Assembly (NCBI GenBank): GCA_019914995.1
Contig: CM034140.1
Span: forward strand, 1,178,001 to 1,242,000
Length of the DNA stretch: 64,000 bases
Direction of reading: 5' to 3'
From: Acanthochlamys bracteata
Taxonomy: Eukaryota; Streptophyta; Magnoliopsida; Pandanales; Velloziaceae
Part shown: piece after piece, positions 34,466-45,567 of the stretch
Position numbering within the stretch: position 1 is the first letter of the stretch
How the letters are laid out: each line of letters opens with the position of its first letter
Made by a program: the position numbers and the translations under genes
The notes under the pieces: model-generated
What the model was told of the DNA's origin: nothing
The model's input: the letters and a program-made list of their open reading frames with translations, nothing else
Database searches by the model: none

Positions 34466-35802
34466 ATGGCTTCGATTCCTTGCTCTATATACTACTCAAT
34501 TTCTACTGCCAATTCTTCTTCTTCTTCGCCTGGTTATTGTTTGAAGTCTTCGTTTTTGGCGATCAGGAAGAGTTTGAGTTGGAGCGGTTCATGGAGGAAA
34601 ATGAAAACTGCTAGATTGGGGCCTGCTGGTGGAAGAGGAAGAGAAGGAGGAGCACGGTGCTGGTTCAATTTTGGAAAAGATGCTAAAGGAGCAGGAATTT
34701 ATGGTAGTCAGAGTCGTGACGACTTCGACCGTGACGATGTTGAGCAGGTGATAAATGAGAAAATTGTTTAACTCTCAAGATTCCATAACGACATTGCCTT
34801 GGTGTACTTGAATTCTTCTGATTTTGCTGAGTATTTCGTTTAGAAACTATAAATTTTGGTGCATTTTGGTTACTATACGAATTGAGTGTTTGGTGAAATC
34901 TTTGGAATGTACAGTTATCGTTATGAAAAACGCATGCTTTTGAAGTTTAGGTAGAAGTATTTATTGTTGCGGTCGTTGTTCTTGGACCAAGTTGGTTGTG
35001 TTCGTGATTCCTAGAAGTTTAGAATATTTCTACCGAAGTGTAACTTCTTCTTTATAATAACCGCTATCTATTGATTATAGACTAACCCCTTGTTTAAAGC
35101 ACTAGCTATGAGTGACATTGACTCAAAGCTTTTAGCCTTTTGTTGCTTAGAGATGTTTGTGACTTGAATGATATAAGCTTCTGATTGTAATAAATAGGTT
35201 TAATGTGATGAACAATGTAGTGTCTGTTTGGCATTGCTTATATAAACTCTTTTTCATTCCAACTTTTCATTTCAAGTTTCCCAATAGACCTTCTATCAAT
35301 CTTCTACTGAATTTCTTTAAAATTTTAGAAAGTATAGAAAAATTCTACACCGTTAGATCATATTATTATTTATTTTTATTATTTGTTTAGCTAAAAAAGT
35401 AGATTTCATTTTTTAAAAATTTCAAAAACACTCGTCATTTCAGAAAAGCTCATTCCCAAAAGCACTTCCAAATATTCCTGTGATCTTGTTATATTTGTAT
35501 TAACATTCCTGCATGCTCAATTTGTGGTTTACGTGCCCTTGCAGTATTTCAATTACATGGGTATGCTTGCGGTTGAAGGCTCATATGATAAGATGGAGGC
35601 TCTCCTAAATCAAAACATTCATCCTGTTGATATCTTGTTGATGATGGCGGCTTCAGAGGGTGATAAACCAAAGATCGAAGAGCTGATGAGGGCTGGTGCC
35701 AAGTGTGATGTTAAAGATGCAGATGGCAGGACAGCTTTGGATAGAGCAGCAAGCGATGAAATCAGGGAACTTATTCTCGGTTTTTCTACTAAGAATGCTT
35801 GA
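34466..35802 (+). CDS. LTD: LTD (GDC1), LHCP import factor of the chloroplast
   Basis: Ankyrin-repeat stromal protein that passes light-harvesting proteins from the inner-envelope translocon to the cpSRP pathway; loss impairs grana. Exons 34466-34747 and 35545-35802 give 179 aa. Seen: a Ser-rich transit peptide (MASIPCSIYYSIS), CWFNFGKDAKGAGIYGSQSR, DDFDRDDVEQYFNYMGMLAV spanning the splice junction, and the C-terminal ankyrin unit (DGRTALDRAASDEIRELILG) ending FSTKNA. These match Arabidopsis LTD (At1g50900) nearly word for word. The single intron holds a MITE of family A (35220-35478). Upstream site II motifs are present. Confidence 0.96.
35220..35478. mobile_element. MITE family A, copy 2, in the LTD intron
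   Basis: About 259 bp, inverted relative to 30889-31149. Its right end (complement) GGAATATTTGGAAGTGCTTT and onward matches the left end of copy 1, and the core AGAAAGTATAGAAAAATTCT is shared. It stops about 66 bp before the intron acceptor. No coding capacity. Confidence 0.7.
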
Positions 35803-36444
35803 GTATATTTCTAGAAGGGAGAAAAAACAGCTCGCAGTCCAACTGATGCAATTCTTCGAGCATGCTTCCCTAAATTTTTGAGATTTTCCTTAGATCATCT
35901 CCTTCAATATATATTATTATCACCCACTCCTCTATAACTAGAAGAAGTTACATGTTTTGCAGTACTATATCAATTTATTCGTGAATGTAAATGCTAGCTT
36001 TATACAGTGTTTTGGCAGCGAGCAGGTTTCTGTATTTCTGCTGTATAGATAACTTGATATCTTACTATTCCCTCTATAGGAAACATTGTGAGAAGTACTA
36101 TAAAAAGCCACGAGTGTTTTCCTTCTGTTTTTTTAAGCATACAAGGCTTGAGATGTTTTGCTGCTAGGGAAGCGGCTTTGAAAATTAGGCGGTACATGGG
36201 TGTTAGGATACGCCGATGAAAAAATCGCTTCTTAGATTTCAGCAAGTTACCAAGATCACCAGATGTAAATTGCAGCTGAAGTACGTGAAGATTTTTGTAA
36301 GGAACGTGTTTGCCGGAATCAAATAGGTGAATACACATGTTTTACAGTACAATTGACATGAAAGCAAATCTAAACAACAATACCTGCCGTGTCTTGTATT
36401 TCTGACATGAAAAATATATACATGTCGAGGAAGTGGAAGCTGAG
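35803..36444. other. Convergent intergenic region LTD / LCNP
   Basis: 3' UTRs of the two convergent plastid genes. No other feature seen; the minus-strand ORF at 36000-36338 has no recognisable homology. Confidence 0.6.
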
Positions 36445-38429
36445 TTACTTAAAATAAAGCTGAAGGAGCTTTCTGAAAGTGTCAAATATGCTCGTGAATG
36501 GGTTCAGTTCAACTGGAGCCTTCAACTCAAGGTCCGGGAACTGATTTGTGAGAGCTTCCCTCATTCCAGACCTAGACATCATCAGAGCTAATTGAGCCGA
36601 AGACATCACCTGACAATCTTGCGGAGTGTCTTTGATTTTGTTCGGATCATAACCAAAATTCTCCAAATAAGATTTGTATTTCTCTATGAAGTCAGGCCCC
36701 GGGTTAGGAGCCCTCGAATAAATCTGATAAAATACATGTTAATACCTAAAGAATCAGCAGAGCAACATAATAAGGCAAAATTGTTCTGCTCCATCACTAT
36801 TAGCAACTCACAAGAATTAGTGGAACATATGCCCAGAGAAAAGGATGTCACAAATAATAAGAGTATGAGAAGATTTACTTTCTTTAGAGAAGAAGAAAGA
36901 GTTACCTGTATGAAACTTCTGTCTTTGGCTCCAGAAACAAGAGCAAAGTTGTTATAATCTGTTGCAATCACATCATAAGGCTCCTTAGGTATGAAAGGTA
37001 TAGTTGGAAACCGCAGATAGCATTTTTCTTTGATCATCTCTTGCTTTTCCAGATCAGTTTCAGCCTTTTCCATGTCTTCCTCAGAGAGGCACTGAACCTT
37101 TCCCCTTATACCAGTGATATAACCATCTGGTCCACCATGAACACAAAATGTATCCACTTGAATTGATGGTGGTTGGAGTCAAATGTATAAACACCCTGAG
37201 ACATAATACACCCTTCTCTAACTTTTTGTCCTTTATAGTCTCATTCATCCAAGGTAAATATTCCTTACTTGTTTCAAGTCTTTTACCTGCGTACAATGGC
37301 AATCTTCCTGTCCTTGCCCAGCAAATCCACGCTTAAGGGAAGCCACTTCGAACCATCTGCCAGAGTATCGAATGGGATCAAAATCCTTTGCTGTCATTCC
37401 TCTCATCATCATCATCCCCTTTCCAGTTTGTCCATCTGAAACACCATCCATTTTCAAAATGGAACTGTCATCCACTGCAGCTGCAACATGGCATAAACTG
37501 TAGCTGCTGCCTGCTTCTGCAGCAACAGCCTGGTCAATAGAGAAAAAGTCTTACTACCATGATATATAAAAAATTGCAATCATTGTCATGTATCACATAA
37601 TTCCCAGATGGTCTTCTATTATTAGTCTTGAAATTTCACTAGTACTGAGTTCTTTAGAGATAGGTCCTAGAGAAAGTGAACCATTCGACCAAACAGCCAT
37701 TTACAATTATAAATTTCACTAGAAAAACTACTAATTAAAAACCAATTTATGCAAACAAAGAGGTCTCCTCACTATGAATGCATCATAAATAAAGAAAATT
37801 GATACCTGGTTTAGTGGGGATAAAACCATTACTGAAGCAGAAAGGCAAGGCAAAATATGCTTGGAAATAACGCCATTCTTAGACACAGTCCTCCACAAAG
37901 AACATTTACATTTTCCATCCCCTGGCAGAGAAATTCTTGTCCTATACAATATGATGAAGTTACTTGTAGAACCAATCAACCGAACGTTAAAACATATAAT
38001 ACGATATATAACACCTAGCTCTAAGGCAAGGTAACCTACTGCTCCCACAACTAGTTAGTGAAAACAAACGGTAGAGTTCAGGAACATTCAATTCCCAAGC
38101 AGAATCACTCATATTTATACCCTTATATACTTTCTTTTTCTTCTAGATCTTCAATCTAGTTTGGAATTAACTTATTACAAACTGTAGCCAATTACTACAC
38201 ATGCAAATCAACTTCTTCTTGCGCTGTGTTCTTCCAGTTAAACCCAAACTACGAATCAACTCCATTAACTTCAGAATCAGAAAGGTTTGTCACAATGTTT
38301 CCAATTTGTGAGTGATTAGTAGTTCAGGTAGCAACAAATTCGATTTTAATCGACACTAGATAAAATCTGATACCCAGAAACAGGGGATGGCGGCTTGAGA
38401 ACTAGTGATGGAAGCCCTAAAAGACCCAT
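36445..38429 (-). CDS. LCNP: Plastid lipocalin (LCNP/CHL) with a frameshift in this copy
   Basis: Thylakoid-lumen lipocalin protecting membrane lipids from peroxidation and needed for sustained quenching (qH). Exons (minus): 38429-38374, 37941-37806, 37529-37287, 37195-36906, 36723-36445. Seen: a transit-peptide-like N-terminus; RGMTAKDFDPIRYSGRWFEV with the lipocalin GxW motif; SLKRGFAGQGQEDCHCTQ; GVYTFD; VDTFCVHGGPDGYITGIRGK; YNNFALVSGAKDRSFIQ; IYSRAPNPGPDFIEKY; final LYFK. Exon 4 is 290 nt, one short of 97 codons: after GVYTFD the frame shifts (between 37178 and 37177) and only then does QPPSIQVDTFCVHGG read on. All splice sites are good and both sides are conserved, so this is either an assembly or read error or a very young mutation; spliced as read, the protein would be truncated. 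Confidence 0.9.
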
Positions 38430-38769
38430 GGTGTTGTGCTTCTAGAAGCTTCTGATTCTTCTTCTCTTCGGAAACTTCCGACTTTTTAGAAGCTCTCTTC
38501 ACTCTCCGCTGGTCGGTGCTGCTGCACGAAACCACTCATCAGTCATCACTAGTCTAAAAGCAATCAGATTTTTATTTTTTCTTTTTAGGATACTTTATTA
38601 CATGTTTTGCATAACAAGGCATAATAAATACAAAAACTTTTAGCGGTCCGATTATGAAATTATATCTATATAAGTTACCAATCAGTACTTATTTCTGTGT
38701 TTGTTTGAGTTTTGTTTGGCTTGGTTTCAATTGCAGGAGTTGAGTTGAAGGTGTTCATTGATTGAAGCA
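38430..38769. promoter_or_regulatory. Short divergent promoter LCNP / DSS1
   Basis: Only 340 bp between the two start codons. It must hold both leaders and core promoters, so the genes may share a bidirectional promoter. No site II or telo-box word is obvious. Confidence 0.55.
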
Positions 38770-40252
38770 ATGGCGGCGGCGACGGAGACGAAACCGGCGG
38801 CGGTGGCGGCAGTGGCCGAGGAAGTCGTGAAGATGGATTTGTTCGAGGACGACGACGAGTTCGAAGAGTTCCAGATGGATGAAGGTTTTTCGTCCCTTTT
38901 TTTCTAGCTTTACGCTGCAATTTATTTCCTTTTTTGTGTTTTCTTTGAATGGCGATCCTAGAAATTTTAGACATGCAGGATGTCGTTAGTGAAGAGTATT
39001 GTTCTATCAACTATGTCTGCTAGATTAAAAGGTTGATTTTTGTTTACATAGTGTTTGGAAGAAGCTGGTTAGTTTTAGTGTCTAAAATTTAATGCATGCA
39101 GATGTTTGAGCATTGTTAAGCATGTTTTGCTTGAAGAAATTGATTGTAGTTTGGATTGTGGTTGAATTACTATAGTTTGATACAGTTTAGGACTTTTTGT
39201 TGTGGTTATCAAAGATATATATGCTCCTACTTTGTAGAAAAAAAACATCAATTTCAACTAGAAAAAAGCCTTAGTGATAATCGTCAGTGATCTCTTCGTT
39301 GGTGATTGTATTGCTTTCGTCAAGTGTATCACAATGATAAGCTTGTTTAGTAACATGGTTTAGTTTATGTTCCTGTGTATGGTCTTCGAGTAGGTCAATC
39401 ATGATGGAAGATGTTCTTTTCTTCTGAAATTTTTGGAGTACTTCATTAAGGAGATATGATGGATCAGCTTATATGGTTTTTATTTTGTATTTGCACTGCA
39501 CATAGGTGCATTCAAATCTCTGAAGGATGATCATGAATTTGAATAATTAAAATTTTCTCATTGAACTCTTTCCCTTCTTTTCATGTTTATTAGCTTTAGA
39601 GTAATAAGTAGATATATATGATATTTTCCCCCATTTGTGTGAAAGAATTTATACCCTGAGGCAGTAAGATGTGTATGCTGTAAATTTTTAAAAATTTACT
39701 GACTGAAAGTTGTACAACTGCCCACCATTAGACTTGAGATGGCATAAGCTACCATTTAAGAAAATTTGGCATGTTTATCATCATGTAGCATAAGTTGCCA
39801 ATGGCTTACTTGTTCTATGATATTCATATTAAAAGAACCATACAGTGATGCTGTACCATGGAACCGTTCTCAAGAAGGCAAATCATCAGCATAACTCTGC
39901 TTGTCAATTGTGTGTGCAGACTGGCTGTTTATGGTGATTTCTTAACACTATATGTAGACTGTTGTATCAGCTTTTAATGACTCTGCCATTTCTTTCTTAA
40001 AAGTAAATTGTTCAAGATGGCAGGATCGCTTTTGTTATTCTCTTCTGGTACAATATTTGGACAGTATTTCATTCATACAAGTAAGCAGGAGATAAACTAA
40101 CCTCTGCCAGTGCTCTATCAGAATGGGATGACAAAGATGATGGCAAAGATGCTTTGGATCTCTGGGATGACGACTGGGATGATGAGGATGTGAATGATGA
40201 TTTCTCCCTGCAGCTGAGGAAGGAACTGGAGACCAACTCACAGAAGAAATAG
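38770..40252 (+). CDS. DSS1: DSS1/Sem1, small acidic proteasome-lid and BRCA2-binding protein
   Basis: Intrinsically disordered subunit of the 26S proteasome lid (Rpn15) and TREX-2, which also binds BRCA2. Exons 38770-38884 and 40122-40252 give 81 aa. Seen: VVKMDLFEDDDEFEEFQMDE before the 1.2-kb intron, then LWDDDWDDEDVNDDFSLQLR and ELETNSQKK. The two acidic Trp-containing segments and the basic-amphipathic tail are the whole DSS1 signature. Length is slightly above the usual 70-75 aa because of an Ala-rich N-terminus (MAAATETKPAAVAAVAEE). The gene is too small and too split for an ORF search to show; it was found by reading exon 1. Confidence 0.95.
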
Positions 40253-40885
40253 ATGTTCAGATGCAATATGCAGAACAAGCAATGAACAGGGAAATGCGCT
40301 CTTTACCTAGTAGTTTCAGCTGAGACGGTTTGCTCAAAGTAGTAATGATACTAGATATCCAGTTTCCAAATGCAGATGTACATTTGACTATGAAATTCTC
40401 ACAAGCTTTTGTGTTGTGAATAAAGAAGGCATATCCTTGACTCTCTCCCGTATTTTGTCCATCTGTTTTGTCTAGCATTTTCCTGTGTTGGGTTTTTGAT
40501 TCAACATAGAGGTGCCATGCAGAGGTTTTTAAAATCTAGCACTGTCTGTGTATCTGGTAACTTGCTAAATGAATACAGTTAAAGATGTTGGCAACTCATG
40601 ACTCATATGTAACTCAAGTTCGAATAGTCTTATTCTCACTTTCATGAGTTTGAGAAAGAGAAGTGAGATCAACTTTCAATCTCTTTGCAAAAACCTCCTT
40701 CGTTGTAAATGGTCAAAACTGCACTAGGAGCTAAAAGGATCAAAGAAAACTTCTAAGCTTTTAAGAAAAAATGCGGATTACGAGATAAATTTAAAAAGAA
40801 AAAAAGAAATGTACAACACAGTATGTGAATCTTTCGAAGAACATAAACTAATAACATCAAACATTAATAACACCTTTCAAAATTT
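40253..40885. other. Convergent 3' region DSS1 / uL6c
   Basis: 3' UTRs of the two convergent genes; no further gene or repeat recognised. Confidence 0.6.
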
Positions 40886-42574
40886 CTATTTCTTCTTTCC
40901 AGCTTTTCCCTCCTTCCTTCTAACAACTTCATCAGCATACCTGACACCCTTGCCCTTGTATGGTTCTGGAGGCCTCCACTTTCTTACAGAGGCTGCGAAT
41001 TCCCCAATGGCACACTTGTCATATCCACTTACAGTGATCCTCGTGTTTTCTTCCACCTTTACCTTTAGCCCATCTGGTATGGCCATCCGGACAGGATGAG
41101 AAAACCCAAGACTCAGCACTAGGTCTTTCCCTTCAACCATAGCACGGTATCCCACACCGACTAACTGAAGCCTCTTTTCAAATCCTTTTGAGACTCCCAC
41201 AACCATGTTATCAGTCAGTGTTCTGTGGCACAAAGAAGAGAAAGATAACAGAATTGAAGAAACATCAACTGCAGTTTATGTGGTGCTTTTGTTTGAAGAA
41301 AAGTCTAACACCAACAAAATATTTCCTGAAAGCTGCTAAGTTTTATAACCATGATAAATGTTAGTCTCATGTTGCTCTCACCTGAAGAGACCATGCATCT
41401 GGTTGGCGCGTCTAGTATCCACGGCCTTCGAGACCCTTATAATTCCAGATTCCTCTCTTACGAGTAGCACCTCTCGAGGAAAAGATCTTGAGAGTTCTCC
41501 TAATGGACCCTTGACCTTCAAGTCTTGGCCTTCTAAAGTAATGGTCACATTCGATGGCACTTCTATTGGCCTCTTCCCTATCCGAGACTCCTTGCAAACC
41601 ACAGGCTTCCTCATAAATTCAAATTGCATAGCAGGAATTTTGCCATTACGAAATTTGAAATTCTTCCCAACAACCGCAGCCTTTAAATTACTGAGATTCA
41701 AGAGAAATATGCAATTCTTCAGGAGTCATAGCAGAAAAGCTCCAAGCAACAAATGCATATAATGTTATCATTATTTAACTTGGGTTAGAACTTATGTAAA
41801 ACCTAGATTACAACATGAATCAGATGATCCCAATCAATAAACAAACTTAAAAACAAGTGTTTCTTCTTTTGACCTTCCAAGCAAATAAACTAAGCAAGTC
41901 TTCTTTATTCCATCAGCAAAAACCTTTGCTGAGAATAAAATCCTACTTGGAATTGTGATTAACAGATCATCCTTAAAATAGTGAAGTCTTTCTTTGAACT
42001 AGATCGCTTGATTAAAAAGCTGCTTGGGCAAATAATCCTTAGTTTCTGGTTACCATGTTCTTAGATAATATACCAATTCAGCGTTTCAAGGACATTTCTT
42101 CACGCATCTTGTGTGCATTATCCCTCGCCATATGCATAATGAAGTAAGATAATCCCATGAAATTCACGAATGGCTATTGAAAGCAAGAAACTTCTGAGAT
42201 GAGTCCAACAAGCATTTAGCAATGTCTAAATGAAAGCTTTGACTTAGATTTTAGCTAAATTTAACAAAAACAGAAGAAAAACAACAACTGTAACACAGAC
42301 TTATTCCCTCTTCTGAAGCTACACAAACTGTAAAAAGCCAAAAATTCAGTCTTTCAACATTTAAATGAAAGCCGAATTCAACAAATAATCATGATCAAAC
42401 TTTTGTTTAAGAAAGAAGAAATTGAAACTCTGCCGGCCAAGAATTTCAAATTCCTGCCTCTGGTCATGATTCTAATACCAGCTTTGTCCAAATTTCGGTC
42501 GAAAGAAGAGTTTGAGGATAGAGAGCTTCGAGAACTCACGGGTAGGGAATCGAAGGAGAGAGCGAAGAAGCCAT
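40886..42574 (-). CDS. RPL6: Plastid ribosomal protein uL6c (50S L6)
   Basis: Nuclear-encoded large-subunit protein of the chloroplast ribosome. Exons (minus): 42574-42540, 41690-41382, 41222-40886; 681 nt, 226 aa. The first exon codes only [12 protein letters not shown] and joins [19 protein letters not shown] to complete the transit peptide. Mature part: [122 protein letters not shown] and the end GKAGKKK. This matches Arabidopsis At1g05190 and bacterial L6 rather than the cytosolic eL6 or the mitochondrial form. All splice sites are GT-AG. Confidence 0.95.
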
Positions 42575-42850
42575 GCGAACAAAGCAGAAGCCCGGTTGCT
42601 TATCTCTCGCCTCGCCCTGTTGAATTGAGCGCGTTATCCAATTAGGCTCCTGTTTCTACCAAGTTGGGAAACGGATTGGGAATCGTTTGAAAATTTAAGT
42701 GTTATCTAAATTTAATAATTAAGTCCATAAGAAATAAATGACTTACTCACGAATTCTTACAAATAACTTCATGATTTATGAAAGGTTTTCCAATCAAACC
42801 AAACTTTTCAGCATTATACACGTGCTGCATGGCAGTCCATGTGGAGTTTC

Positions 42851-43063
42851 AGAGCTGTTTATCAAACTCAATATATTCATTTTTTTTCAAACTCATTTTT
42901 AATAAAATAAAATATATTTATCAAAAAAATTATTTTTTACATTAATTTTAAAATTCAGTTATAATACTAAATAAATATAAAATTTTATGTTTTAATAAAT
43001 TTTTTAATTTTTAATTTTATTTTTTAACTCATTTAAAAAAATGAGTTTACCTAAACACGCCCC
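42851..43063. mobile_element. AT-rich MITE-like element
   Basis: About 213 bp with ends GAGCTGTTTATCAAACTCA and (complement) GGGCGTGTTTAGGTAAACTCA. No clear target-site duplication; no coding. A small internal palindrome (CTCATTTAAAAAAATGAG) lies at the right end. Confidence 0.55.
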
Positions 43064-45567
43064 TATGTATTTGAAGTGGAAACAACAAGTTCCAAAACAG
43101 CAAGTGCATATCCGTATATTGGGCAGTTGTTCAAGAATTGCCAGCATTCTATGCGTCTCGTACCAATGCAGTAATAACTTATGGCGCTATTTGCCAGTAC
43201 TTATTATTTTTTATTTTAAATTTTATAATAAATTTTTTTGTAATTTAGAAGTTATAAAAAATTCATTATTATAAAATTTTATTATTATTACTTTTATTAT
43301 TTTTAGATAAAAACTAAAATTTATTTTCTAAAGATTTTTAAATCATTTTTGTTATAACAATTTTTTTTAAAAGCGTTTTTAAATACGATTGTCAAAATCG
43401 AAATTTTTAATAGAATTATAATTTTAAAATAAGATCCTAAGATTTTATATTTCAATAAATTTTATATAAATTTTTTCTAATGCTTTTAAGAATCTTTTGT
43501 AAAATTTTCTAATATTTAAAAAATTAGTTAGTACATTTAAAAAAGAATTTTAAAAATTCTTTTAAAATTTTATAAAAAAACACGTTTATATTTTATAAAA
43601 TATTCTTCAAAATTATAGTTTTTAGAAAATCTTTTTAAATTTTAGAGAAAATTTCTAAAATTTACAACTGCTTAAATTTAATTAATTACAAAAAATCTCT
43701 TCAAAAATAAAATCATAAAAAATGGGAATGCTACCGATTTTAAAAATTAAATCGAAATCTGGATAAAATTTTATTCAAAAAATAAACTTATTTAAAATAA
43801 AATTTTAATAACTTTGCTTCTAAATATCCCGTATGATCACTTAAAAGGGTTTAAGGCATACGGGAATTCCTGCATTCAATAAGATTGGGTAAAGATTGTG
43901 CAAGAAGTTTTTCTATTGTATTTTTCTAAACCTTAGCTTACCGGAAAAGTTTTAACAGATTAAAAAGTTTTAAAACTTCGACAAACTGCATTGGAGCTTC
44001 AAAGATGTTTGTAACAAAAGATTAACTACTGCTTTCATATCTGCATAAAGAAAATGAAACATTGTAGCTCTTTAGCCCTTCTATTTATCTAAATTTTCTT
44101 TTTGAAGGATAAAATTTTCTTGCAAGATACAATATAAAGAAACTTTTCAAAATTATTCGATCATGGTATTACATGTAATAATCAGGCTGTAAATGAAACA
44201 GGAAATTACGTATTTTTGTAACAAGTTTGATATAATAATACAAGCAACGTCAACAACCAGGAAAATTCCGTTAGACTCGAAGAGTACTCTATAGACATAT
44301 CTCCTTCATCAGTAACACCGATATCAAGTTGATCTATTACTTCATAAAAGACAGGTGACATAGAACAAGATTCATTACAGCAACGTTGGGAAGGGACTTT
44401 TACATTAAGACAAAAGACGATGACATTATAAGTTGATCTATTAGTTCATAAAATACTGGTGACATAGAACAAGATTCATTACAGCAACATTGGGAAGGAA
44501 CTTATACATTAAGACAAAGATGATGACATTATCATGCACCTCCATCCATGCTGGGGATCACAGCCAAATATGCAACAGCAGTTCACTTCCTGGAGTGGTT
44601 GCAAGCTTTGTGCTGTCTTCACTCTGTAGGATCTTTGCTCAGTTTTGAAGTTTTTTGTTGCTAGATCAGCCATATTTTTTTTCCTTTGCCTTTATAAAGA
44701 CAGGAAAATCCTTGATAAACCTGTCCCTTTGCAATGTTACAAATACGCTGCAAATTGTCATGCAAGTGAAACAACCATCATTTAACTTTGATGAGAATGG
44801 AAAAATAGCAAACCTGGACTCGGCTGCATATAGTTTTCCAAATGATTTCAGGTATTGGCATTGCAGGAAGTTTCTTCCTTTATCGACTGCAGGAGAATGT
44901 TCAAAGCACTTAAATTATGCCTTTGCGATCACAAAGATGCAACTTTTAATGAGAAAATATTTTCATCCAATATGAAGCAATATTACCTGTACTAGAAAAC
45001 AACTTGCAGCAGTCAATGCACAATTTGCAGAGACTGCACTTTTGTCGCTTCAGTAAAAACTGCGAATTATTTTGCTACACAGAAGACTCTGCTGACATCA
45101 GCATTTAGAAAACCTTCACATTTGTCTCCATACCTTCAGAAAGACCAGCTCAAATATACTTCTGTCAGTGCAAACAAGCATAAGTCAATTCCATTTTTTC
45201 TGCTCTGTCCAGCGCTCTAAGTGAGCCTTGGAGTTGCCGAAAAAAGAAAAGAACCATCAATGAGGAAAAAGACAAAACTGACAAGGAAAATAAGTGAATC
45301 CCAGCCACTCCAGCATTCCTTTTAGGCTCTCCACTATAACGACTTCCCCTAGTTACCTATCAGGAACACTTCTCTTGCAACTACTAATATCTATTAAGGC
45401 AAACTTTTAGTCACTATGCCAGTATAACCTTTTACTTTTGGAAGATTGCTCCTTATAAAACTGTTAAAGGTAAAAAAAATATGCATTTATGGCAGTCAAC
45501 TTTGCGTGAAAATGGAGCATACCATGTACAAAAGAGAGAAAGTTATCCTTCACGAGGGCACCAGTGA
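43064..45567. other. AT-rich intergenic DNA
   Basis: Very AT-rich to about 43850 (repeat-like), then ordinary non-coding DNA. The last 1 kb may include the 3' UTR of the telobox gene. Apart from the tandem duplication at 44327-44533 I see no feature; the ORF at 44655-44975 has no recognisable homology. Confidence 0.5.
44327..44533 (+). repeat. 104-bp diverged tandem duplication
   Basis: Two copies, 44327-44430 and 44431-44533, both opening AGTTGATCTATTA and sharing GTGACATAGAACAAGATTCA; roughly 90% alike with a few substitutions and a small indel. Older than the 67-bp duplication near the tRNA. No coding role seen. Confidence 0.85.

Noticed and set aside
37081-37302. Alternative minus-strand frame in LCNP that might bypass the frameshift
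   Set aside because: It does not encode lipocalin sequence; the conserved residues sit in the two other frames.
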